DNA from: Nyssa sinensis
Taxonomy: Eukaryota > Streptophyta > Magnoliopsida > Cornales > Nyssaceae
Assembly: GCA_008638375.1 (NCBI GenBank)
Contig: CM018038.1
Coordinates: forward strand, 32,417,383 to 32,481,382
Direction of reading: 5' to 3'
Length of the DNA stretch: 64,000 bases
Shown: positions 35,129 through 48,200 of the stretch, in pieces
How positions within the stretch are numbered: position 1 is the stretch's first letter
How the letters are laid out: the number at the start of each line of letters is the position of its first letter
The notes under the pieces: model-generated
What the model saw: only the letters and a program-made list of their open reading frames with translations
Database searches by the model: none
What the model was told of the DNA's origin: nothing
Program-made: the position numbers and the translations under genes

Positions 35129-37021
35129 CTACTGCTTAGGAGGCACCGAGGATAAAGGAACTACTCCTTCCAAAACTTCATCTTCAGTTGGTAACCCTGA
35201 GGAAGTAGGTCGGGAGTGAGCTACTTCCACTTCATCTAATTTTGAAATGTCTAGATCTGGGTACACAAGTTGAATCCGTTTTAAAAAAAGCTGGTAACCC
35301 GTATTGGAAAGCTCTTTTCCCATAGACTTTAAGATCTCCATCATACTGGCTTTGGTGGCTTCCTTCGTAGCCACTCTGACTTCTTCCATCCTCACTTTCT
35401 CGGATGCTTCTGCCTCTTTTAACTTGCCCTGAAGCTCAGCTAAACTGTCATTGAGTTTGGTTCTTTAAAGAATCAAGGACTCTGTGCCTTTCTTCGCCAA
35501 GCGAAGTTCTTTCTTGAGCTCTTCACACTGTGTTTCGGCCGATTTAACTTTGTTTCGGTTGATCTCGAGCTCAGACTGTGCATTCTTCAAAGACCCTTGG
35601 GCGGTTTTTAGGTCCAGCTGAGCCGTCGAAAGTACCGCTTTGGTGGCCTTCAACTCTGACTGGGTTGTTGTTAGCTCGGACCGAGTTATTTTGAGTTCTT
35701 CTTTGAGGCCACCGAGTTGCTGAAGTTGATCATCACGATCCATTAAAATACCTACGGCCCGAAGACCCTATAAACATGAGGAAGACAATTAAAAATGAGA
35801 TACACGGGGTACAGAATAAAAAACAAAATAAAAAAGGACTTACCCTGGTGTAACCCATCATCAAATCACCTAAAACTTTTTTGGTACTTTGGCCAGGGAA
35901 CCCAGGTGGGAGGGCTGCCTTTAACTCTAACTTTATCGCCTCTGTGCTCGAAGAGGCCTCAGACGGATGAAGAGGGGTCGCATTGGCACTCTCTGGCCTT
36001 TCCGACTGTTGGACGGGGGCCTTGTTCCTCGCCTCCCCCATCTCGGTAAGCTGAGGAACCTCAGTAGCGGCCGGGACCTCTTCAATCCATAATGGTTCAG
36101 TCGTCGGCCTGACGTCGGCACTAGTATCCTCCCCGGGTTGGGGGACCTCCTCGGGAGTCGAAGCAGAAGGACGGGAAGCCTCCCGTTTAGCTCGGGATAT
36201 AAGCCTTCTCTTCTTTTTTTTCGGCTGAGTTGCTGGGGCCACAGGTGGATCCCTGGCCTTCGTCTTGTTGGAAGGAGGGACGCAAGCCGACAGAATGCTC
36301 TTTTTTATAGCAGCTTCCTCCTCCTTGGTCAAACCCGCAGCCATCAGGTTCTGTGGAGACAGGATGAGGTAATGTGGTCGGAGGATTGGTTTTAGCAGAC
36401 GTCGGTATCGCTCCTCAATCTTGGGAGTAAACTCTGCTTTCTTCCACTTCCTTCTATCTGCAAAACAACATATCAGAAACATCATTAGTTAAACGCATTT
36501 ATATAGGAAAATATCAAACTCACAACCTCTGAAGACTCACCCTTTGGGCCGGAGTACCGAGGAAAAAGACTCATATCTTCTCGACCCCAACCTCCTCCAA
36601 CGAAGAAGTACCATTTCTTCCATGTTTTGTTGGAAGAAGGTACCGATGTCAGAGGTCTAAACCTCTGATCGAAGCATGTATAATATAACCCCTCTATACT
36701 CAGATGTTTCATTTCCATCTGACTACGAATAAGGTCCAAATCTACCTGAACCTTATTCAAATGACCTAAGACTATGAAGGCTAATAGTTGCCTCCAGCTA
36801 TTTACGTTGAGTTCGGCCGGACATATATTATACCACATAAAAAATTCTATAAGGAGGGGGTGGAAGGGAAAACGGACGCCCATCTCAAACCATTCGAGGT
36901 AAGCATAGATCTCCCCCCTTTTTATATCAGAAGGGCGATCAGTTGATTTTGGGATCCTACAGGTTACGTTTTTTGGGAATTTGAATTGTTTCATAATCGA
37001 TTTTAAAACTCGCTTCGTCAT
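35129..37021 (-). pseudogene. Tat-1 antisense spliced gene, unknown function
   Basis: Three exons on the strand opposite to gag-pol: 37021-36541, 36457-35844 and 35767-35129 (stop). Introns are GTGAGT...TTGCAG and GTAAGT...TTATAG, and phases are consistent (481+614 is a multiple of 3), giving about 577 codons. Residues 1-160 are the conserved part (NVTCRIPKSTDRPSDI, RGEIYAYLEWFEMGVRFPFH, FIVLGHLNKVQVDLDLIRSQ, WKKWYFFVGGGWG). This resembles proteins labelled putative plant transposon protein. Exon 2 has a basic KKKKRRLISRAKRE stretch (a possible nuclear signal) and a Pro/Glu-rich stretch. Exon 3 is a long coiled coil (ELTTTQSELKATKAVLSTAQ). One TAA (35465-35467) interrupts exon 3 in frame. The frame is also open upstream of the ATG without another ATG. 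Function unknown. Confidence 0.8.
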
Positions 37022-37666
37022 GGCACTCGCTCCCTCTTCTCTAGTGGATACACTAACCTCTCCCTCACCAGACTCTAAAATATCGGCAGAAGAGGGAGAA
37101 GACGAAGTAGTAAAAACTAGAAAAGGATCATCTGCACTACTAACCCTAGCTTCAACCCTACTCCCCTCTACGTTTGGGCAGACATGATCGAAGGACGAAA
37201 AAAGGGAAAAGAAGAAAGAATCGGGGAGATTATAATAAGAAAAGAAAAAGAAGAGAGGGAAAATAGAAATTACCAGGTAAAAGAAGAAAAAACACTGTCT
37301 AAGAACAGGGAAAAATCACAGGCTTGCCGGAAATCGCACTAAATCTGTAGAAACTCACTCACTTGTTTGAGATGATGGAAAAATGCAAAACGAATCCAAG
37401 AGAAATCATTCACGTTATTTATAAACACGATCTGTCATTAAATACTTCACACAGAACGGTGTGAACATCCGTTCGAATCTCGAAACAAATTAATTAACAT
37501 GATAGCTGTGATATTAATTACTCCAGTTCCCAAAGCCGAAAAAGCGTGTGGTAATTATGCCTGACGGCTACAAACCCCTCGAAATATGATTTAAACGGCT
37601 ATACACGTCATCCCTTCGAAAAACCCTAAAACCAAAGTTCTGTACATGTTACAGAACTAAGGCTTC
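37022..37666. promoter_or_regulatory. Leader/promoter side of the antisense gene
   Basis: Between the antisense ATG and the 3' LTR. It should hold the antisense transcript's start, since transcription must come from here or from the LTR. An ATG at about 37181 (minus, MSAQT) reaches a stop after five codons, and in the mirror copy the corresponding ATG (54905) is the apparent start. No TATA box is assigned. Confidence 0.4.
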
Positions 37667-37679
37667 AGGGGGGAGTAAC
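37667..37679 (+). other. Polypurine tract of Tat-1
   Basis: AGGGGGGAGTAAC lies directly before the 3' LTR, the expected plus-strand primer. The same position in copy 0 (near 2047-2060) and Tat-2 (complement, 54421-54433) is also purine-rich with AGTAGC. Confidence 0.8.
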
Positions 37680-38205
37680 TGATACGTCATAAAATGATCT
37701 ACTTAATCAACTTAAACATATGCTGAACAGATAGTTCGATTTATATATTAGATCGGAAAGGGTATACCGAGGTATACTTCGGTATACCGACCTCGAAACG
37801 ATGGAATAAAGAAGAGACAAAAAGAATGATGGAAGCCTCATGATTACATTGTTATAGCCTGACAGGCGGTGAGCCCTAGCCCTGCCAAAAAGGAGATACA
37901 GGTTTGAAAACCAGTTACACAAATACACGTGTAAAGGGGCCGTGAACTTTGAAAGTTAGTGTGAACAAGACATCCACCGCTTGTCAGACAACCTAACCGC
38001 TTTTCCATACTATAAATGCCATGAAGAAGGTATGTAGAAAGGATCTGCATCTGAATTATTTTTTATTGAAGGTCCAAACCTTTGATAAAATAAAAAAGAG
38101 ACTAATTTAACCATCGGAACCTTTCTCGGTGACTTTTTATATATCATTTCTTTTCAGGTACACAGTGACGGACAATTCCATGGTGAGCCAAAATTAGCTG
38201 CATCA
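37680..38205 (+). repeat. 3' LTR of Tat-1
   Basis: 526 bases, TGATACGTCAT ... GCTGCATCA. It differs from the 5' LTR by about seven substitutions, mostly C/T or G/A, and one 15-base deletion. Confidence 0.95.
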
Positions 38206-38210
38206 TATAT

Positions 38211-40071
38211 GTATGTATGTAATTATTTATTTAGATGATTTTTAACAATAGAGACTATAATTTTTTTGAGTCACACCAAAAGTGAGAGATTGCTATATTA
38301 TGAATGATATTTGCACAATCACATTTTAAAATATTGTGATTATGATTATTAGATTTTGTAATTGATTTTCAAAATTTTAATTTTAGATACCATATATTTG
38401 AAAAAAAAAATTTAAATGACTTTCTGAAAAATAATTTTTGAATACCTTAAAAAAAATAATACATAAGAAAATAAAAAATAGTTATATTCAAATCTTATAT
38501 CTGGTAAGTATTCAAATACAGAATTGAAATATACTAATATATTCAAAACCTTTTATCCTAATCAATTTCAAATTTTAGATTAAAATATTCAATATCACAC
38601 ATAATTTGATATTATAGCCTATCCAATTATATCCTAACTAATCTCTTCTTCTTATTCCATGGTACAAACAAGACCAACAAGTTTAAAGGTTTGCTTTGTA
38701 TATTGGTAGAATACTTGATTGTGAAGTGTGAGAAATGTGATTGAGAGGAAATTATTTTATAAAAAAATAATATCAAAAGTGAGATTCGTCCCTCTCCAAG
38801 ATCCTAAGTAAGCTAAACTTTCCCTATATATAACGAACTTTGAGATTTATTATCATCAATTTGGATTTCTTGATAAAAATTCATCCATTCTTTCTAAAAA
38901 TAATTAGAGTAATATTGTTTGTCTTAATTTTTTTATATTAAATTTTACATTTTAAATAATGTGACAATAAATTATTGATGAATTATTAAATAATGTGTTA
39001 AATATATGATTAATAATCTTATGACATATCATTTTAAATTCAAAATTTAGTATAAAAATGATAAGTAATATATTTTACTTACTAAATATATAGGAAATAA
39101 GTAATATATTTTTTTACCAGATCAGTTACACCATTTTGATAAAATCTCGGTATTTTATCTAAATTAATTTTAAAGGGGAAAGAGACACTCAATCATTTTC
39201 ATGTTTTTTGGAAATTTTAAAAATTGAGAAAAAAAAGAGTTTTAGGACCAATTATGTAATCTTCAAAGTTTTAAAGTCTTTAATTTCTATAATAGAAATT
39301 TTTAAAAAAATGTTAAATTCATATTAAATGCTAAAATAAAGGCTATAAAACAATACAAGTTAATTGAGTTGGACTTGTAATCGGCTCATTAACAAATTCG
39401 TTCATTCAAGATTGGTTTTGTAATATAAGCAAGTTAAGTTTAAACTTATTTCAAAATTTGTTAATTTATCGCATTTAACATGAATTCGGCTCGATAAGGT
39501 AATAAATACTCTAATGTTATATAAAAAAAAGTTACTCAAGTTCAAATTATGTCGACTCGATTAAAAATTCGTTCAAAATTAACTTGAAATATGTACAAGC
39601 TAAACTCGAGTAATTCACTACTTGACTTATTCACGACCCTAACTCAAATCATTGTTCACATAGTTCAATAAGTTGTTTATGATAATTTACGTATTTCTTA
39701 TTTGAAATTGATATTTCTTTTTAAATAACTTTTTAAAGTGGAAATTTGTGTTGCATACTAAACAATTTTAATAGAAAAGAAAACATTGAAAAATGAATTT
39801 ATCAAATACTAGCTTCAACCTTTTCAATAGGACAATAAGTCGGTGGAACAGGTCAAAAAGATGAAGATAACTTAGTTACGGTGAATCCATTTAATTTAAA
39901 GGATTGACCAAAGCAGATGAAGATGACTTCGTTTCAACGATTCCATTTAATCTAGCACATGGAGGTTATCAAGAAACTTCTACAATATTATTATAAGATA
40001 TAGATATAGTGTCATGAGTCGGTTGAGTTCTAATCTTTAGATTTTAAACTTACAATAATGAATTCTCCTCA
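38211..40071. other. Intergenic, AT-rich
   Basis: No gene. At 39350-39640 there are tracts such as AATTCGGCTCGATAAGG and TGTCGACTCGATT, typical of old non-autonomous repeats, but I could not define their ends. Confidence 0.5.
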
Positions 40072-40079
40072 CTTGAATT

Positions 40080-40610
40080 TAGGGGTGTCAATTCGTGTTA
40101 TCGTGTAGTGTTCGGGTTGTGTCAAAGTATACATATTCGAAAATATGTATGAACTCAAATTCGACACTATTAACTAATCGTGTCAAGTTTCAAAACTCAA
40201 ACCCAACCCATTTATTCAACAGATTACACGTGTCGACACACTTAATCCGTTTATTTTAATTTTTTAAATAAAAAAATTTACCTATCTTTTAATATGTATA
40301 GATCATTTTTAAGTTTAATAACTTTGGATATGAGCTAAATCAAAGTAGAAACCTCTTTTATGAATAAAAAATCTCAAAACCTTGATAAATATTTGATGTG
40401 AGATGAATTACCTTAACTCATAATATATTTTATAATTAAACGTGTTAAGTCGTGTTAAACGGGTTGATACTAGTAAAACCCAAACTCGACCTGTTTATTA
40501 ATCGTGTTATACATGTCAACCCATTTATGACCCAAACCCATTTATACTAAACCCAAATCCGTTAACTTCGTGTCGTATTCGAATCGTATTGTCGTGTCGT
40601 GACACTCCTA
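40080..40610. mobile_element. hAT-type MITE with perfect 8-bp target duplication
   Basis: Ends TAGGGGTGTCA and TGACACTCCTA are inverted repeats matching at 10 of 11 positions. CTTGAATT is duplicated exactly on both sides (40072-40079 and 40611-40618), which is the hAT signature. Length is 531 bases with no coding sequence. Subterminal GTGTTATCGTG/GTCGTGTCGTG blocks are also inverted. Confidence 0.9.
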
Positions 40611-40618
40611 CTTGAATT

Positions 40619-42953
40619 CACAAGCCCACTTCACAGGCTCACAACTACACCGTTAGGTTCACGGTCGTCCACTAGAATCCATGAACCACTACTCGAATCT
40701 ATGAACTACTCTACAACACGAATCAACAAGACTCTCTCTATCAATTGCACAAATTGAAATCATTCGCTCCAATACTTTCTTAAAAATGAATAGCAGAAAA
40801 GTGATGGTAACTGAGTTTGATTCAATATGCCACGAGTTTACTATATGAATCTAAATATTAGCTTGAAGTCTCTCACTTAGAAAAGTTTTGAAAAATTTGT
40901 GCCAAATTGTCTCTCTCTGTTCTAGTGTATAATCCCTCTCTAATGTAGGATTATTAGGTTTCCTATTCATAATTGGAGTAGAAAAATTGCATAGAAACTC
41001 AAATCTCACTACATTGTTCGAACCAGCTTCGAATGGCTAATCCGAAGTTGTTTTAAGACTTTTATCGTAACCTCATTTGAACTAGTTTCAATCGAGCTAT
41101 TTTAGAATTATTATAAAACTTTTCCGGTAAGCTCATTCAAACCAACTCAACTATTTTTTGTTAAACAAATCAACAAAAGTGAAATAGTCATATCTCACTC
41201 ATCCAAATTCCGATTTTGGTGATCTAACCATCATTAGAAATCTTAAGAAGTCTACTTTCATATGAATTTGATCTCATATCAAAATTCAAAGAAACTTTTG
41301 AGTTGCGATCCAAATAGTGTAGATAGATCATTGTAGAAATTATTTTCAAAATCTATTTTGATTGACATTGTTAAAAAAATTTACAAGACGCATGTTAAAA
41401 AATACTTAAAATGAATTTCTAAGATTCCAAGGTAATTTCAAGTTGGAAACTCTGTGAGTGTGTGATCCAAACCTAGGCATAATGTATGTGTAAGTCATCT
41501 AACGTTTTCAAACCTAAAAAAACTGGCTCTTGACTTGATCTTCTATGATGCTAATGTGTCTTTGAACCGTAAAGCCTGAGATAAAAAATCACTCATAGAC
41601 TTGGACTTGACCTCACAATCATTACAATCATTATTTTTGTCATATGAAAGTTGGCAATTAAGGATGGCAATTTAACTCATCTCGTTAAGAGCTTGGCATA
41701 CTTCGCCCCTAATTAGACGAATTTGAGGGAAGTTACGTTTATCTGGTAAGGATTTAGAGTGAAGGCACCCCACCTCACCCGTCACCAATTATATAAAATA
41801 GAAATAATAAAGGAGTTCTGTGCTATATAATCAATATTTATAATGATATTTTTTTAGTCCGTCATTAGAAGTTTAGATAAATTTGATAGAATTATATGTT
41901 TGAAAAAAAAAATGTCATTCTAGTTGTTTATTGACATGCATATTTTTTATTTTAACACGTAATATTTAGTTTAAAATGTATTGATTATAATTAAATAAAA
42001 GTTTTACAGTAAAAGAGAGGGAACTATGGAATTTAGAGGGAAATTAAAAGGTTAAAAAAATAGCAAACACAATTTCTGATAAATTTTGTGATGTGCGAAA
42101 GTGCATGGTGCAGAAGGGGTTAGAATATGATAAGAAGTAAATTCAGAGACAAGATAAGGGAATCTTTATCCTTCCAAACAGGCTCTGATTTTGAAGGTAA
42201 TCTTACATGAGGGAAACAACATATCAATGTTTAGCCATTTTATAAAGCAAACATTCAGCATATGTCAATTCGAGGTGGAATACACTCCCTATCCAGTCCA
42301 GATAAATCCATACACAATCCAATTAACGAATCAAATTGGAACATTCACTATCTGATCTGGTGTGAATGAGACACTGGAAATACAATCATACTCCATCCAT
42401 ATTCGATTTGTATTGCACCCATTGTCTCTCAACCACAATAATTGAACTGTTCTAATGACTTTGACACCACACATAACTAAAAACTTGTTTTTCTGTTAAC
42501 CACTTTAACTGCTTAACTTTTTTTTTTTATACTTCAAAACAGAGTCTGAACTTCCTATTAGAACATTAAAAAAAAAAATCAATAATTCTTACAAGCAGCA
42601 TATCTATGAATGAAAATAAAAAAATCAGTCAGTTGCTCTGGTTCAAAGTAATGAAAATGAATAGGAAGAAAGGTCGAATCAAATGAAATAAGTGTCGAAT
42701 GCAACACAATCCAATCCTCATGTTGCAATGTTAGTAAAGGCTTCAAATGACAGCCAAGAAAACGCTTGTTAAATGACAGAAGTTAACACATCCCCTGAAG
42801 CTGCAATGTACATTTGTTGTAAGAGCTGCAATGTAATCAGTATCATCCATGCTTCCCTCTTGATTCTGAAGTCCGTTTTCTGATCACTGTTTCCATTTCA
42901 TCACTTTATTTCACTATAATCAGCAAATCCAGTCTCATGGCTTGGACATATCT
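40619..42953. other. Intergenic; 3' flank of TM9SF gene
   Basis: No gene is recognised. 41650-41800 has a GGATGGCAATTTAACTC ... CACCCGTCACC pattern like another old hAT-derived repeat. The part from about 42750 to 42953 should include the TM9SF 3' untranslated region on the minus strand. Confidence 0.5.
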
Positions 42954-45176
42954 CTAGTCACATTTGATGTTTCTGTAGATCCGTCTAACGAACAAGTTGG
43001 AGCCTAGATAACCAATGGCTCCTGAAATTTCCAATACAGCAAGCAAAAAAAAAAAAAAAATACATCATGGTTAAAAGAATAAAATTTAACAAATCTCATC
43101 AGGAATATCCAAGAGAAAAAACAGAAGTAGGGTTTTTCTCATACTTGACAAATAATATTTGTGTGCGCGTGCATGAGAGAGAGAGAGGTTAGATTAGCAA
43201 AGCTTACCACAAAATATTCCTAAACCAAGACACAACATCAAAGTGTATCCAAAATAAAAGCTGGTCTGGAAGAAGCCCGACATCTTAGTTTTCACATAAT
43301 AATAATATATGGAGTACAGGTACACGTAAACTGCGGTAGAAGCAGCAGAGAAGAAAGAAGTCCATTGCCAGCGATAGTTCTCAGCATTCAACAAGAAATA
43401 AGTCCCCACAATTGTCACACAAATGGTAACAATGATCAGAATCACAAAAACAAGTAGCATAAAGCCATACACATAGTATACCTGTTGAGCACAAAGATAA
43501 AGGAAACATAATAGATTAGGGCATGCACAGCAGAGACAAATTTTAAATGAACAGTAAACAAGACCACACACAAGGAAACAAGAATAAGTCATACAAGGTG
43601 AAGATAGTCAAAGAATACACAAACAAAGCATGTCACATAATCAATAGTCTATGCTTTGAATATCACCAATCAAGCAATCATAATGATTGAATGATTGGGG
43701 CCCATCTAATTTGGAATCTTTCTCTGTACTTCTCTGGATAATATTCTACAAATAACATGACAGAAATCAAATTTAGATATCGACTACGAGATTCATCTGT
43801 ATCCTAACCTACTACTTGCAAGGGAATTGTACCAAAGTAGGTGTTCCTTAAAGGTTAGGGGAATTAAATCTGAAACTTCTTCTACGCAGAAAATGGAATA
43901 AAGAAGGCCTAACATGAAATCCTTCCCACCAAAGCCACAAATATTCCTTCTCAATTAATTACTAACAGCTAACAACCTCAAAAAAAAAAGAAGAGTATTG
44001 TACATCTTTTGAAAGCGATAAATGAGGAAACACTAAACATATATAGTGATTAAAATATGCTATTTGTATTCATCCTGCAGTGTCTAAGCTTTTCAGAAAA
44101 TAAACCAAGATTCTCAAGCAAAGTAAAAAAAACTATCGGTATTGTGATGTTCTTGAATACCAGAAAATAGCACTTTCAGTGGGAAAAAGGAACAGAAGAA
44201 TATGTAAGCAATGTTCATAAATCTTTGTAACATGAAGGGCCGAAATCTCCTACAATTCCCTCTCAAACTGTTGCAGGAGATAACACTTACCTTGTAATTC
44301 CAGAAGGAAGTGAAGACAAAATACATCTCTATGAAAATGCTTCCAAAGGGAAGCAGACCTCCCATGAGAGAGACTACAGTTGGCGTGAGATACCATTTCT
44401 TATCAGGGATTGGACGAGGAATGGTCTTCACACGACATGGATTGTTTGGAGCACCACTCCAGTTTCTTCCAACAACAGTGCCAAGAAGTACCAAAGGGAA
44501 GGAGATGAAAGCCCAAATGACAAAAACAACAACCATTGTGCCGAAGGGAATGGCAGCTAGGGATCCATAAAATATAGCAATTGTGTTCAGGATGAATCCA
44601 ATCCCAAAGCACATAAAAGGGAAAAGTGATGCTGTAAGTATCATTGACTTTACCCAATTTTTACCTGTCAAGATAAAATAGAAGTAAGCCTTCAACAATT
44701 GTATGCTGAGAAAATAATGGGAATGTATAACCATCTCAATTTTCAAATGCAACCTATGACACAACAGGCAAGAAAACTGAAAAAATTAAGACATGATATA
44801 ATTTATAAATAAACATGAAACTAAAAGAAGGGGCAACAAAATAGATGTACAACATACCACCATTGCGGGAGTACATGCCACCACTCACGTAACCTGAGAT
44901 GAATGATGTAAGAGCATAACATACAATAAAAGTTGTGACAATTGCTCCTCTCCTGAGGCACATAATATCAGAACAGGTAAGAATCTAATAAAAGGATGAG
45001 ACAAAAGTACAAGTACTGAATAAGCTTAAATAGAAAAATCAGAAACTTGAACTAAGGCCTTTGCAGCACAAACAACTCAAGAATGGACCACAGCATGAAG
45101 CCAACAATATGTGAACAATAACTAAAATTCTAATCTAGATAAGAAATATCTGAATCTTCAATTATTAAATCCAGTT

Positions 45177-45218
<42 letters not shown>

Positions 45219-48200
45219 TTTTTTTTTTTGGGGGGGGGGGGGTTAGAAAATAGAAACCTCATCTTAAAGAAGGTATAAGGAAATTACAGACAATAAAAAC
45301 ACATGTTTTATAGTTCTTGCAGAGCTGGTTTTCAACATACCCTATGTACAACATCCCAATGATTGCTAATATGATGACGAGGAGAACAAGTGTTGCCAGC
45401 TGAGCACCAGTGCTAACAACAGCTGAAAGCAGAACCAAATTTCGGGGAGGGCGAAAAACATCCCCATGGACAAGTTTCCAACCAGACTCTTCGCTTACAT
45501 CCCTTTCCTGACCATGAAAAATTTACAATAAGCATGCATACTTGAGATTATAGATTTCCAATTTAAATAAATAAGGTAATACTCCCTCAATCCCAATTTT
45601 ATAGTCCCTCTTTTCTTTTCGGATGTCCCCAAAGATGAGTCCAGTTTGAAAAGTCAACACACAAAGTGTAGTGAAATTTCTGAATACTCCTTTTACCCAT
45701 TTGATGTAAGATGTTAGTCAACAATTTACACTTTGCACTTAAATGTGAAAGCATTAAATGCTCATCTCCATAAAAAGTTGCATTTTCAAAAAGGAGTCTT
45801 AACATGGGACAAAGGGAGTATGATGAACTTATGCATGCATTCAAACAAAATACATATATATGCAGAAAAACCTAGATGCATGAATATATCTGCACACGGG
45901 TAGAAACTATGTTGAGAAAGCATTACCAATGTCTCCAAATCATCATCTTCTCGAGCATATTTGGCATAGTCATTTCGAAGAGTACGCATTAATATTATTG
46001 ACACCAAGCCAGTAAGGAATATAACCATCATGAAAGAATTGAAAATGGAAAACCAGTGGATCTGCGCAATGCAAAGGTTTTTATGAGCTTGCTTAGAGGA
46101 AATATAGAAACAGAGAAGTACAGTCAGGTGATAGGAACAAGAAATAGTTCTTCAGCCACATTTCTCAGCTTGGTCCAAATAAATTGCAAAGTTTAACAAG
46201 TAACCAATTGTTAATAAACAGAGACTGCAAAATCTTGCAGATGAACAGGTAATAGATTAGTAAGACATCCATCACTCCATTGCTGAGTGTAAATATTCAA
46301 TTAAGAGCAGCTGGCTGACTAGCATCCACCTGGTGTTCAAAGAAATGGTAGTCCAGGTAAACATCAAAACGACGTGCAAAAGTGATGTTTGTTGGAACCC
46401 ATTTAACAGAATATGTCATGTCTAGTACTCCCCCCTCTTCCAATGGTTTAGGGCTATCTTGAGTGAGATTAACATGAATAATCTGCAAGAGAGAAGTTGT
46501 ATTAAAAGAAAAGGAAAAACTATTATAAAAACATAAACTAGTTTGAGGAAATATTTACTTTGTAAATTGGAAACCACAAGAAAGCTTAAAGAACCTACCT
46601 GATTCCCATTGTATTTAAAAATAATATTCTTGTTTGTATACAGCATATGCTTGTTATCATAGTGTCTATCAGGATGCAGCTCACCAACAAAACCTAATCA
46701 TCAAGAATTTGTAATCAGATCAAACCAACAAAAAGAACTCAAACAAATTTAGAAAGTTATATATTATACAGTAATTGAGTGCATACCCCAAAGAGGCAAA
46801 TCATCTGATTAAAGTCGAGCCAATGCAGGAAGAAAGAGAGGGAGAAAGGTTAGATAGGTAACAAGAGTGAATAGTCAAACAAAACATTGGTGTTATATAC
46901 TGATTCTCATCAACAACCAAAGCCTTAAAAAAAAGGAGTTGATCAAATGTAGAATCATGGAGGAAAACATTAGCAGTAGTAGAAAAAAAATGAAGAAACA
47001 TACCAATGAAGAATTCAAACCAATATGAATTATCAATTGCATCCTTGAATTGTTTAACCTTTAGTTGCATCCAGATCAAGTTCACAGATGGTACTCTTGT
47101 CCACATTTTCTGCCAAAAGAACTTGTTAAATAAGGTAGATAAAGGTTCTTAGAGATAAAGGGATGAACAAAATATGATGGAGTACATACTATTAAACTTT
47201 ATATCAATTTCGCTATCAATAAGCTGCATTTCCACCAAGAACCTCACCGAGGCCACCCCACTTATGAGCAGCATTGCCAAGCGGGTGACAGAATGGAAGG
47301 CTGTAGAAGTTGTAGGTTTCTTGTGGATTATTATATGGGCCAACCTTGTTTACCCATAGGGTTACAGGATCCTCTGCCTGATACTGCAGAAGAAACCAAA
47401 ATATATGTTGATACAAGTGAAAAGGATAAATAATAAAAAATACCAATGTAATATAATGGAGAATTCACATGTATTCTGAGTCCAATTTTACGAGTTAGCA
47501 CCAATTCAGACTTTTTTTTTTACTTTCTAAACTGGTAAATGGTTGAATATAATTTTTTTTTTTTACGACGGAGAATCCTCCGGCCACGGGTTCTTCAAGC
47601 GCGTGGCTACAAGGCAAACTCTGGATGTGCAACCCCACCCGCCAAAACCGCACATCAAGTAATCCAGGTCACGCCGGTGTCTTTACCAAGTAAAGAAGGC
47701 ATCTTATTGGAGAAAGTACTCAGATATACCATAACTGGGAAAACCACCATATGATTACAAAAAGTCATTGTCAACATAGGTATCTGCCCCAAAACCACTG
47801 CATAAGGTGAAATAAGCCAACGTAAAAGCATGGCAGGGGACTAGATATCCCAAACATGAATTCATTGTGAGTTTTGGTCAAGACAATAGATAAACCTCTG
47901 AAATGAACTCCAGTTATGTTTCCACACAAAGTTCCTTAATGGTCATGGCATCATTCTTTACTCTGAGTTTAGTGTAAGTTGTAACCAGTTTTGCCATGAC
48001 ACTTCCCAAAATCACCACCACCCCACAACAACAACAATATAAGATTGCCACACAAATTTTCTGCAAGTACTTCAGCTTGACTTCTAATAAACTACCTATC
48101 ACAAGGCTAACCTTTCCTACAAACGTCTGACGACTGCAAAGACGTGCCTTGATGCCAAAACCTGGCTGAGATATTCCTTAAAAGATGCCACTGGACGTAA

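Larger units (their letters stand above)
28146..38205 (+). mobile_element. Near-complete Ty3/gypsy Tat-lineage retrotransposon (Tat-1)
   Basis: 10,060 bases with LTRs of 541 and 526 bases, TATAT flanks on both sides (28141-28145, 38206-38210), a tRNA-type primer-binding site, and gag-pol in a single frame. It has two RNase H domains (the hallmark of the Tat lineage), a tandem array, an antisense spliced gene and a polypurine tract. LTRs differ at about seven positions plus one 15-base indel, so insertion was recent. The reading frames carry three TAG codons and one frameshift, so this copy cannot make Gag-Pol itself. Confidence 0.95.

Noticed and set aside
44310..44570. Plus-strand open frame of 86 codons
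   Set aside because: It is the complement of the conserved TM9SF exon 44291-44664.
46801..47106. TM9SF exon 3 as a separate start ([12 protein letters not shown])
   Set aside because: It is the shifted frame caused by the extra base; the family sequence [14 protein letters not shown] lies in the other frame upstream of the break.
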